From NCBI GenBank assembly GCA_010279815.1, contig QEOQ01000640.1, positions 1,640,963-1,704,962 of the forward strand: 64,000 bases of DNA, written 5' to 3'. How positions within the stretch are numbered: the stretch's first letter is position 1; every line of letters starts with the position of its first letter. A program made the position numbers and the translations under genes. This DNA is from Brachionus plicatilis. Lineage: Eukaryota; Rotifera; Eurotatoria; Ploima; Brachionidae. Shown here piece after piece: positions 46,730 through 57,734 of the stretch. Under the pieces are notes generated by a model, which did no database searches, had not been told where the DNA came from, and saw nothing but the letters and a program-made list of their open reading frames with translations.

Positions 46730-47941
46730 AATCGTTTGGTTCTAAGTTAACTATTAATTCAAATATTAAACAAACATTTTTTTAATTTACACCGTTATCT
46801 TATTAATCGTTTATTGAAATTATAAAAAATACGGAAAAATATTTAAACTAAAGAAATAAATCCAATAAAAAAAACAATTTTGTTTTCTTAATAAGATAGA
46901 TAATAATTTAATAATTTAAATATATAATTATAACTTCTAATTCATATTATAAACTTTTTCAAAATTCTTTTTTTATGAAATTTTACCTAAAATCTTTGAA
47001 TTTTTTTTCTAAATTTTTTAATTTACTGAAAAAAGTTACAAATAGAATTTTTTGACATTTTTGTTTATACGTAATTTTTCTTAATTTAACCTTTTGTAAC
47101 AAATGAATTTTTTCGAAAAATTCAAATTAACCAATTAAAGTATCAAATCATCGCTGTATTTCTTACTAATTTTTTAATTTAATTACCGTAAATATTTGTT
47201 TTTTAGCGTCGCACTAAAAGCACAAAAATTTGGTTTTGATGCCTTAAAAAAATAGTTTTTTCAACTTACTAAAAAATCAAAATTGAAAATCTCGTCATAA
47301 AGTTGGCTTCCAGCTGCATAGATTTTCATCTTTGCTGTCTTAAGCCTTGAAAAATTCTTGGACTTTTATTGAATTGTTTAAAAAATTTCTTTCATTATTT
47401 TTTTCCTATTTTTTTTCTTGATCACCAAATAGGTGTTTTTTGATATTAAATTGAAATAAAATTGTGCAATTAAAGATCAAAAAAAGCAACATAAACTCAC
47501 TGGTTTCATTTCATGTTAACAAAAAATTATTTCAGATTTTTTTGTGACTGGAGGGTTTAAAAAAATTTTGTCGTCCAGTGTTAAATTACAAAAAAAAATA
47601 ATCAATATTAAAATGCTTAATTATCACATTATGGTATTAAAAAAAATTAAGTGACTTTAATAAATAAATATTCAAGTTAATTTTAGACACATGAATTAAA
47701 ATTGAGCTCGTTTTTTTCGCTATGAATTCTAGAATTATTTTATTCAAGAAACAAAATTGTATGAACAAGAAACCAGCGATGAAAGCTGCAACCTTGCACA
47801 ATGCAATTTTGAAATAATTTAATTTAGACTTTTTATTTGCATTTTTATTCAGTTTTCATAATTTAATTCTTGAAATTTTTTAAAGGCATAATTATATCAA
47901 GCAACTTAAAAGAGAGAACAGTTAAATTTTTTTTCTTCAAA
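46730..47941. other. Region upstream of the USP19-like gene
   Basis: AT-rich with nothing recognisable. An AG acceptor-like site (TTTTTTAAAG) lies about 57 bases before the ATG. Confidence 0.4.
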
Positions 47942-50900
47942 ATGGTCGCTAAAGAGGAATTGAGCAAAGCATCCCAGGACAAACAAGCCAAAAAAATCAA
48001 TCTCACTTCAATCCGCTATGACTGGTATCAATCTGAAGATAAAATAACATGGTTTCTGTATGTCAAAAATGCCATCCGAGAATCGATTAAACTCGAATGC
48101 CAGGGCCAAAATTGTGTCGTCTTTTTCAAGACAACTGACAAACTATTCCTTAGTCAACACCATGCTGAGCCTAATGATCTTTTTGTATGGAATGTAGAAT
48201 TAAATGATAAAATTGTGCCTGAAAAATGCATTTTTAAATCATCGAATACATCTATTGAGCTAAATCTGTTCACCAAATGCAATAAAAAATGGAAGACTTT
48301 GATCAAAGAGGAAAAAATTGAGCAAAATTTGGCCAAACAAGCTCAAAATCGATCTCCATCATCATCGCGATCTCCATCTCCGCAGCCAAAATCAATCATA
48401 ATTCCGACCTCGACCAACTATGGCTTCACTGGTCTTGCCAATCTGGGCAACACTTGCTACATGAATGCTGCTTTACAATTCCTAGCGAATGCCACTGACT
48501 TGAGAGACTATTTTTGTAAGATTAAGTAAATTAGTTGAGGAAAATTTTAGCATTTATTTTTTGTCAAAGTTAATAAAGAAATTTTTCAAAAAGAACTAAA
48601 TTTAAACAATGCACTTGGATTAAATGGCAAAATGGCAGTTCAATTTGCCATGTTGATCCGTCGATTGTGGACAGCTGAGTCGAATTATCTGATTCCAAAT
48701 CAACTGAGAGAACTGATCTGTTCGAAGTATTCTAATTTCCGCGGCTTTGAACAGCAGGACACCCAGGAATTCATGAGCTCATTGATTAGTCTGATTCATG
48801 AGGACATGAATCGAGTACTTAAGAAGCCTTTTTACGAGGATTCACTTGAGTGTGTAATGGACAGCATGGACGAGTGTTTGAAAGTTGCTGGCAAATCGTG
48901 GGAAAGATTTTTGAGCCGAGAAAATTCGGTCATAGTCGACAATTTCTACGGCCAATTCAAGTCTAAGTTAACATGTCCTGAGTGTGAGCGGTCCTCAATC
49001 ACTTTTGAGCCCTTCAACAATTTATTAGTTCCTGTTGCCAAGTCTAAAAAAAAAATTAACTTTTTCACTCATGCTCAAAACCAGGTGTTTTTCTCCGAAT
49101 GGTTTTACTGCGAAGACGACACTGTTCAGTCTTTTACGCAGAGTATCAAGTCTGGCTCCAATTTTTATAAGAATAAGGAATTAAAAGTTTGTGTTATCGA
49201 GAGATGTAATGAAACAGATGAGCAAGAGTTGATCGGATTCAAGTTTGATTCGTATTATGAAAATTTGCAGCCACATGATAAGATGCCCCTGCTTGGAAAA
49301 AATAAAAATTTTTTAATGTAAGCTTCTGAGTTTAGAAAAAAGTAATCTGAGCTTTTTGGTTGTTTAAGGTTGGTCAAAGAATGGACAAGAGAACCATGCG
49401 TTGAAATTAGAATAGAGCAAGCTTGTAAATATCCAATTTTAAATGAAATTGATCCGAGAGTGTGTTCATTTTGTTCATCGAAAAAGCCTGATTTGGAAAA
49501 TACTTTGCCAAGATGCACTCGTTGTTTCCGTTCAGCTTATTGTAATTTGTAAGTATTACTTGAAAGTGTTTAATCAATTTTAGAAGGAAAAAAAATTAAG
49601 ATTTTTTTAAATTTTCACAAGTTGAAATTAAGTTCTTTTAAAATTTAAGTTTTTATAAGCATTTAATAATTTTGCAATGACTTGGAAAGATTTTTAGTCA
49701 ATAGATGAATTTTTGGTCCGCTTAACACAAGAAGAACCGAGAAGTTTTTAAGACTTGTTTTATTATTAAAAGTTAAATTCAGAGTTGTTTAAAAGTCACA
49801 AGTCTCAAGTCAAGTCCAAGTTCGGACTTTTTTTTTTCAAAAGTCCGACCAAAGACTTTAATTTTTTTTAATGACTTGGACTTTTTTTTTGGACTTTTAA
49901 ACAACTCTGGTTAAATTCAATAAAAAAAACAAAATTTTTATAGATTTAACTATTTTAATGATTAAACATCATTTAAAAATATCATCGTAAAGACTCATGA
50001 AGTCTATTAGACTAGGCGAAAATTTTATAATGCATTTCTCTAATTTAGTCCTTAAATCGGTAATTTTTAAAATATTTGAATTAATAAATTATTTTAGTTT
50101 TTTATAATAACATAGAATTTTACAATAAAAGATGGAAAGTAGCCCAAAAAACCCCTTGTTTTTTATTTTAGATAAATAGAAGTTTTAAAGTCTTCTCCGA
50201 TCTTGATGGTTAATGTTTAAAAAAAATTCGGACCCTAACATTTTTTTTATATTGTACTTATTTTTTCCTAAGATTCAACAATTTTAGAACTGTTTGAATT
50301 AAATGTTATTTAAACAATAACATAAAATTACAAAATATATGATTAGAATAACCAAAAAAATATTTATTAAAATATTAATTTAAAAAATCGTTACTTTTAC
50401 TTCATTTTCAAGTACGGAAGATATTTAGCTAAAATTAAATTTATAATTTAAAAAATTCAAAGCAGAAATATTTTCATTTACTTAAAAAAAAGATTTTAAA
50501 AACTAACATGAGTACTTTTGAAATAAAACAATTTTTAATGACATTATGAAATTTTAGTACAAAAATAAAAGTTCAAAAAATAATAATGTTATAATTTTTT
50601 TTCTAATTTTTCAAAAATGGTTCTACAAACAAAACAATATTGTGCAAATTAGTACAAATTGTATTCTAAGTTCAGTAAAAAATCTGCAATTTTGTAAATT
50701 TTTAATCAAACGTTTTTTTGATGGAGTTCATTTTACAGAAAATTTCAGAGTCTTTGCAGAGCTTAGAATTCGTTTGTTCAAATTTGCACAATATTCTATT
50801 TATTTTCATAATTATATTTTATAATATCCCTCATTAAAAAAAAAAAAAGTTAAATAAAAGTTGTATAAAAAAACTAGAGCTATTATCTGATTCATTTCAT

Positions 50901-52653
50901 AAATTGAAATTAAAAATAGAAAAGCGCTTTGTTATAAATTGTCCCAATAAACACGTCAAAATATGATTATGTAGTCTAATTTTGTTTGCAAAGACAAAGA
51001 ACACCCGTTGCACACAAAAGTTTGCTTTTTATTGTGGTGAAAAGAAAAAACATTTTTTTTAGTACAAAATTTTGAATTGAAAAACAATTTTATTAAATAA
51101 AAAAGACCAATATTAATATCAATGAAATTATTGTCTGTGATGAAAAGAGATTTTTTTGTAAAGTCAATCCTTACAAACTACCCTTCGCGACCCTGATGTA
51201 AAATGGGTTGAGCAATAAGTAAAAAAATATATTTTAGATTAATTAAATTTATTAGAATTCCTGTGTTATAACAAAATTATTTATTTAACGAGTCCTATGT
51301 AACAGAGTTTTGAGTACTATTTATGCACCAGAAACCCCTGATAATTTACGGTAGATCACAATTTTTATGGAATAATAATAAATATTTTAAATAATAAATT
51401 AATTGAAAAAAATAGTCTTTTTTAAAGCTTTTTATGTGTAAAAAAAAAGAACTAAATGTTGAATTTTTTATCTTAATTCCGAATAGTTTATCTCAGTTTG
51501 AAATTTTATTTTTATTCTAAACAAAATATAAAATATTAAAACTTATTTTTTGTATAGAGAATGTCAAAAAAAAGATTGGTCAAAGCACAGTTCAACAACT
51601 TGTATAATGCCATCTGACCGAGTAGGCCTACCATTTGTCTTGTCTCTAAGCCAAAATGAGCTTAAATCTGACAACTTTGATGACATACTAAAGGAAAATG
51701 TTTTGAAAGAAGCTCAAAAATCAGTCAAACTCGAAAATTTTGATCTATCTAAAAAATCAATTTATGACATAGAAATACTCGACAAGTCTTCGACAAGTTC
51801 CAGGCCCAATTACAAAAAAATAGAGCCATCCAAAGTTCCTGAAATAGCAAAAAATTCAGATATTTTTATAAAAATCATTCTAAAATGGAACAATACGATC
51901 CAAAATCGATCAGTCCGAAGCAATTTTGATCTCTCAAATGATTGTCATTTACAATTCAACTCTAAAATTGAATTAAATGACTGCTTGAAGCTGTTCACTC
52001 AGCCAGAAAAGCTGACCAGCGACAATCCATGGTATTGTTCTCGGTGTAAAAAGCACCAGGAAGCAATAAAAGAAATGAGTCTTTGGAGGCTGCCAAAGTA
52101 TCTAATAATAACTCTAAAACGATTTCAGGCTAAAAAAATGTTCGACACATCAAATGAATTGTTGATGAATTCAAGATTTGGCTATCTATTACAAAACCGG
52201 GTTGTTTACAACAAAATTGACGACTTGGTCAATTTTCCTCTAGTTGGTTTGAACATGGCTGACTTTTTGGTTAACTGTGATAAACAAAATGTGATTTATG
52301 ACTTATGTGGTGTGATAAATCACTTAGGAAATTCTTTGTCCATTGGTCACTACACTGCCTTTGCTCGAACCCATGACAAAGCTGACACCACTAAAAATGA
52401 GCTGGACTGGCGTTTGTTTGATGATCAGGTTGTAATGCCTGTCAAGTCGACGAGCCAAATAGTCAATAAAGATGCGTATGTGCTAATGTACCGTTTAAGA
52501 TCTGTGCCTAATGAGCTAAATGGCTCGGTGGACAAGAGTGATGCGGAAATCTCCTCTGAGAGTGCAAGTGAAGAAGAGTATTATGACATGGAGAGTGAGG
52601 AGAGTGTTCAAATGGAAAAAATTGACTACACAAATTTGAACGAAATTGATTAA
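47942..52653 (+). CDS. USP19: USP19-like ubiquitin C-terminal hydrolase (CS + USP with MYND insert)
   Basis: A deubiquitinating cysteine protease. Exons 47942-48515, 48570-49317, 49369-49548 and 51558-52653 sum to 865 aa plus stop. The start is the first in-frame ATG, in good context (AAAATGG). Domains: one p23-like CS domain (about residues 15-120, 'IRYDWYQSEDKITWFLYVKNA'), a Ser/Pro linker, and the USP Cys box 'GLANLGNTCYMN' (C172). The USP continues with 'QQDTQEFMSSL' and CPEC. A complete MYND zinc finger is split across exons 3-4 (CSFC...CTRCF.SAYC...CQKKDW..H...C, about 473-520). The second half has CSRC, 'LPKYLIITLKRFQ', the His box 'IGHYTAFAR' (H765) and 'WRLFDDQVV'. The tail is acidic (SESASEEEYYDMESEES). 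Mammalian USP19 has a larger N-terminus with two CS domains and, in one isoform, a C-terminal membrane anchor; both are absent here. AATAAA at 52710. Confidence 0.94.
49549..51557. other. USP19 intron 3 (2,009 nt)
   Basis: GTAAGT donor and TTGTATAG acceptor. Contains the hAT-type MITE 49780-49909 and the dispersed repeat 50540-50800. The remainder is AT-rich with no exon seen. Confidence 0.7.
49780..49909. mobile_element. hAT-type MITE with 8-bp target duplication
   Basis: 130 bp. The termini CAGAGTTGTTTAAAAGTC and its exact complement are at 49780 and 49909. GTTAAATT lies on both sides (49772-49779, 49910-49917). Interior made of AAGTCC/GGACTT repeats. Confidence 0.88.
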
Positions 52654-54959
52654 AAAATTCTCAGGATTTTAGTCTTATTAATTTTTAGATTATTTTTACA
52701 TTGTTTATGAATAAATATTATATCAGATTTATATGAAGTTAAATTTTTCTAGAAATAAATTTGAAAATTGTCGAAACATTGGAGCTTAGTGTTGAAATAG
52801 AACACGTTTTTGAACAATATTTTAACATTTAAAAAAAATAATTTCAACAACTAAAAAATTTACTTTAATAATTTAAAAAATTAATAAATTAATTATTATA
52901 TTATTATGGAAACCAAGTCTAACCGGTTGCCCTATTTTTTTATTGAATATTTGGCACCCATTTTGTTCGAAAACTTCAAAAATAGTCACCCAATTTTTTT
53001 CAGTCAATACTTTACCTCCGGTGGTTAATTGTGTGAGGTCCAAAGGGGTTAAAGCGGTTAATACGATTACACCTAAAATTGTATATAATTATCCCGAAAT
53101 TTAACCATAAATTAAGAATTTTAATCCCTTATACCCATTTAACTCATTAAGGAATAAATTTTTTAAATTTCCAATAAATTTATTAAGCGATTATTTAATT
53201 GATTATTAATTATTTATTTGTACAAAATAAACTAAGTTTTTACGATTTGATTTCATTCTAAAACAATTAGTAAAATGTTAAAAAACAAAAAAATCGAAAC
53301 AAAGTTTAAAAGTTTAAAATTGATTGAATTTAAAAGAAGATTTAATAAAAAAGAAAAAATAATGATTTTAATCATCCCAATAAGAGTTGTTCCTCAAGTA
53401 TTAAGTCTCAGGTCTCAAGTCAAGTCCATGTCACGACTCGACTTATTTATTAATATTTTTTCAGTAAAAAATTAAATCATTACTTGAGTTGATATTTTGT
53501 TTAGTTTAATTTTTACTAAATTATAGTTTTTGTAAAAATTCAATTTGAAATTTTATTTTCTAGTTTATTTAAAAAATTAATTAAGAAAAAAATTTTAGCT
53601 TGTTAACATATTGAAATAAAATTATGAGTATGACCGATTGGTCTTTAATTTGATTTTATCGAAAAGAATCATCTCAAGTAGTAAAAATCACTTTCTGGTC
53701 GTAAGACTTGAAAAATAGCGACTTGAGGAACAATTCTGATCACAATCATCAAGAAAAATGATTTTTTATCATCTAATCAAATGATTAACAAGAGTCTGTC
53801 ATTTATTGCGTCTTTTGGATCTTGATCAGTATATACTTTTTATAAATTGAATTTCTTCATTTTGTGACATTTAAGCTTATAAAAACTTTCTTTTTGTTTT
53901 TATTTTTTGAAATAAACACTTTTTTATAAGAGAAATTTTATGAGAGCAAGAAAGAGAGAATGTATTTTTAATTATTAAATATTTAATTGTGAAAAAAATA
54001 GCGTCACTGCATATTTAAAGTCTTATACAGTTAAATGGGTTAAATAGAATAATATTTGGAGTAATAGGGTAATTTTTTTGACCAATGATTTTTTATTTTA
54101 TACTGAAATAAATAGGGGTATTTTAGTCTAAAAATTATGGGAAAGGAAATAAAAATATAATTTAGAGCCTTATATAAAAATAATCCTTTTAATTTTTGGA
54201 TGACAAACCAAGAAAAATTATCAATTTTATTTTCGATTTAAAAATTAAAATAAGTTTATTTTTCAATTTTCGATCAAATTTTCTATATAAAAAAAATTAA
54301 CATTTTTATTTTTTTTATTCAAATTTTACATTCAAAGTATTTAAATTTTGAAAAGAAATAAATTTATGTGGAATTTTTCATTCTCATCATTTTATTAATT
54401 TGTGTCACTTAGTTATCTGGCTTCGCTTAATTTATTATCCACCTTTTTAAAAGTTTTTTCAAAGTAATTAAAATACCAAAGCATCCAGATCCCTAGAAAT
54501 GATATGTAGGTATGTCGATTGCACTAGTTAAACTTAACTAAGCAAATGATGACAAGATTATTTTTAAAAACTGAAGTTTTACTTATTAGCTATCAGGTTT
54601 AGGTGCAAATTATCAACATTAATTAAATTTTTTAAATTTTCATATTTTTATAAGCCACCACTTAAAAACCTAAAAACATCATCTTAAAGAAAATATTTTT
54701 TTCAATGATTACGCAACAAATTTTCTAAAAAAGTCAAATTTAATAAATTAAAAGAGAATTATTTTTTTTTGATTCAAATTGACAATTCCTACGGTTAACC
54801 CTTTTAAATTTTTACAAGACAATTTTTGACAATTTCAAATTGGTTTTCCTTTAGGTGAGCGTGAAAACCAATATTTTATCGCGACATCAAAATCTAAAAC
54901 TCATCTGCATCTGAATTAGATAGCTTTTATTTAAATAAAAATTAAATTGTGTGACAAAA
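52654..54959. other. Intergenic region after USP19
   Basis: No gene supported. It holds a MITE (53383-53738). 52910-53110 and 54000-54070 contain GGGTTAAA-type motifs like those around 62100-62270, which may be ends of another small element. Confidence 0.4.
53383..53738. mobile_element. MITE related to the CAGAGTTGTT family
   Basis: The ends AGAGTTGTTCCTCAAGT and its complement with one mismatch are about 355 bp apart. Next to the left end is AAGTCTCAGGTCTCAAGTCA, shared with the 49780 element. Target duplication not resolved. Confidence 0.6.
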
Positions 54960-55085
54960 TTTATGGCAAATCTGAAATTAACTTAAAACTTAAATTGTTG
55001 TCCATATTAAAATCGGCCCCAATCAAGATATGTGAACTAGAATATGTTTTTACATGCTTTGATTGAACTTTAAAATTCTTAACCC
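54960..55085 (-). mobile_element. LINE endonuclease fragment
   Basis: The minus strand reads 'KTYSSSHILIGADFNMDNN', the GADFN motif of APE-type LINE endonucleases, followed by a short open stretch to a stop. Confidence 0.5.
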
Positions 55086-56751
55086 TATACTGAAAATAAA
55101 AATGAAAAAAGTAAAAATTCTGACGTAAAGTGCCCCGGTCTAAATAGTAAATTTCTATGATGCAGGGTTAAAAATTGAAATTTTGTAAATTATTTTAAAA
55201 AAATTGTTTAAAAAATTGAAACACCAAAACAGTCATTTTGACTAGTTTTAAAAATTTTAAATCATCATGACTTTTAAACAGATTTTTCAATAATCTTTTT
55301 TTTTGAAAAAAGCCAAGTCAAATGATTTCCAAAAAAAAAGTAACAATTACTAATTTTTGTTCACCTTTTTTTACTATCAAAACTACTCAACACGGGACTG
55401 AAAGGGAGGTTAATTACCATTCCAAACTGCCAATGTTCCTCCCCTAAATTAAATTAAAAAAAAAAAATTAAATTAAAAAATAAAACACATACTAGTGCAC
55501 AAATCATTTCAGGGAAATTTTTATATGGTCGATGGTCGCTTTTATACTTGGAATAAATTTTTTTTTGTTGCAAAAGCCCATGTTTTATCTCGAAAGGGTT
55601 TACGGTAATCATTTAGAAAAAAATTGAAATTAAAAATAAAATTTTTCTTAATCTTAAATCATTTCATTTATCATTTCTTATTATTTATATCAAATTAATT
55701 TTTTTTATCGAAACTTAAGGAAAAAATTAACTTTAAGATAAACATTTAGATAAAAAAGAAAATTTTCTATTTTTAAAAATAGTTTTATGATCGATAACAG
55801 CATTTTTTCTAACTAATTTTAGGAGATTGAGTAAGGTTTTAAATTTATTTTAATTGATTTTAGTCTTGTTTTGAGATAATTTTTGTTAAAATGCAATAAA
55901 ATATTTACCTAATTTCTAAATTAGTAACAAAACTTGACTTTTATTTATGACTTGACAAAAGAAATAATTATATACTTTAAATTCAAATATTTTTTTATCA
56001 AATTGGTTTAACATCACAATTGCAGTGGGTCCATAATCTGCAAAAATATATTTAGATTGGTCGTTAAGTGCTTAAAATCACGAAATAACTCAAATTTTTA
56101 TTACTTTTAATTACTTTTAAATATAAAATTCAAAAGTAACATGTTTTGTTAAAAGTGGTTAGGGAAATTTTTGTTCAAAAGTTAATTTGTAAATTAGAGC
56201 CTAATTGTAGTCGGAAACTTGGATTAAAAGCTCGATTTTTCTCCAGGCTTGTTTAGATTTGAGATATTCAACAAATTTCAATCATTCCACCGTTTAGGAA
56301 CAAGTTTCCCACTTAGAGAATCACACACAGTTAGCTAATAAAATTAACATTCTTCAAATTGTTCTCATAAATTTTTTCAATTAAAAACTCCTGTTTTAAG
56401 GCTCACTTAATTTAACAATTTAAAAAAAAAGCAAATAAAAATTTTATTAAATAAATAATTGAAAATCAAACAAGATATAGGAAAGTTGAAAATTTTGAAT
56501 TGCTACCGAGGACTGCATTGAACAAGTTAAATAACATAACTTGAAGAAACAAAAATTAAATTTGTTTATATTTTTTTTCTATTTAAACTTTACTATTTCA
56601 AACCATGGTAACGAAGGATTTAGAAATTGAGAAAAAAAAGACTCTTAAAAACACCTATTTAGGTTTTAATTTTTTTTATTTGCTAAATAATTTCTGAGAG
56701 TCTGAGACTTAGCAATTAAAATCTTTGCTCAATAGATGCCGGCTTACACTG
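55086..56751. other. Intergenic region before the acidic-tail gene
   Basis: Mostly AT-rich without genes. An ATG at 56605 in good context opens 'MVTKDLEIEKKKTLKNTYL', which might be an upstream exon of the next gene, but I found no donor/acceptor pair that keeps the frame. Confidence 0.4.
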
Positions 56752-57734
56752 ATGAGTATCGACATGATTCAGAATGAAATTGATTCCAAGGCCTTTGACG
56801 AGCAATCGCCAGTTCACAGAGGCGTAAAGATTCAAGCCAGGTGCTTTAATGTTTACAATCCAACTATTCCAGCAAGGGAAGATGTTCGTCGCCAAAACTA
56901 CAATCGACGCAAAGAACAGATGACTGGCATGGGATTTAGGACTCCGCTGAATGTGCCTTACAAGATAATCGGTGAACCTCTAGTCATGGACTATAAATTG
57001 ATCGCTCAGCATGGCTTTGGCCCCTACCCTAACAAGAATAAAGAAACTATTAGCCAGGAATACCAGAATAAAAATATTAGCATAAATTTCAGCAATGCCA
57101 TTAGGAGAAAGTCAACGGTATTCTTTTATTTTATTTAAAAAAAATAAATTTATTTAAAAAAAAATTTAGTCTAATCAAAATTTTGTGCTACGCAATTACA
57201 AAAAAAATAAACAACTTTTAACTCTGCAAAGTGAAGTAAACCGAACCAAGTAAAAAATTTCAGAAAATTTTTTCCAAAAATTTTTAGAGTTAAATTTTGA
57301 AGGAATTATTTACACCGAGTGAAGCTTGGACACAGTTTTTTTGATCTAATTAGAAAAGAGGAAGAAGAAAGAGTTTGAAAATAAATTTTTAATTTTTTTT
57401 TTACCATTTTTTGATCAAAAAGATAAAAAAATCTAATGCTGATACGAAGGCGATTCAGATGTCAATTAGACCGATGGTTGACTCGGATGAAGAATTGGAT
57501 GTGGAGAGCGATGAAGAGTTGCTAGAAGAACATAATAGGAATTTTTATGCCGATTCGGCTGGTGACTCTGAAGCAAGATCTAACATGGCAACGCCTTACA
57601 ATTCAGAAAATAATGCATCGGTTCTTAATCAGTACGAAAAAAGAGGCAAAAATGGAACTATTTCACGTGAAGGGACCAACGAATCGGCCAGCTCAATCAG
57701 ACCGCAGACTCATCCGGCAAATAACACAAACTAG
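56752..57734 (+). CDS. Unknown protein with acidic, Ser/Asn-rich C-terminus (4 exons)
   Basis: Exons 56752-57117, 57170-57249, 57303-57372 and 57423-57734, with introns of 52, 53 and 50 nt, give 275 aa. Codon phase fits at all three junctions. The frame is open upstream of 56752, so the true start or an extra 5' exon is uncertain; another ATG at 56735 is out of frame. The first exon is conserved-looking (VHRGVKIQARCFNVYNPTIP, GMGFRTPLNVPYKIIGEPL, AQHGFGPYPNKNKE). The middle is basic and probably helical ('LTLQSEVNRTK', 'FFDLIRKEEEER'). The tail has a casein-kinase-like acidic block (DSDEELDVESDEELLEE) then disordered Ser/Asn. Family not recognised; real gene likely, function unknown. Confidence 0.65.

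Noticed and set aside
53275..53475. 66-codon + strand frame
   Set aside because: It crosses the edge of a MITE and is a lysine/isoleucine-rich product expected from AT-rich DNA.
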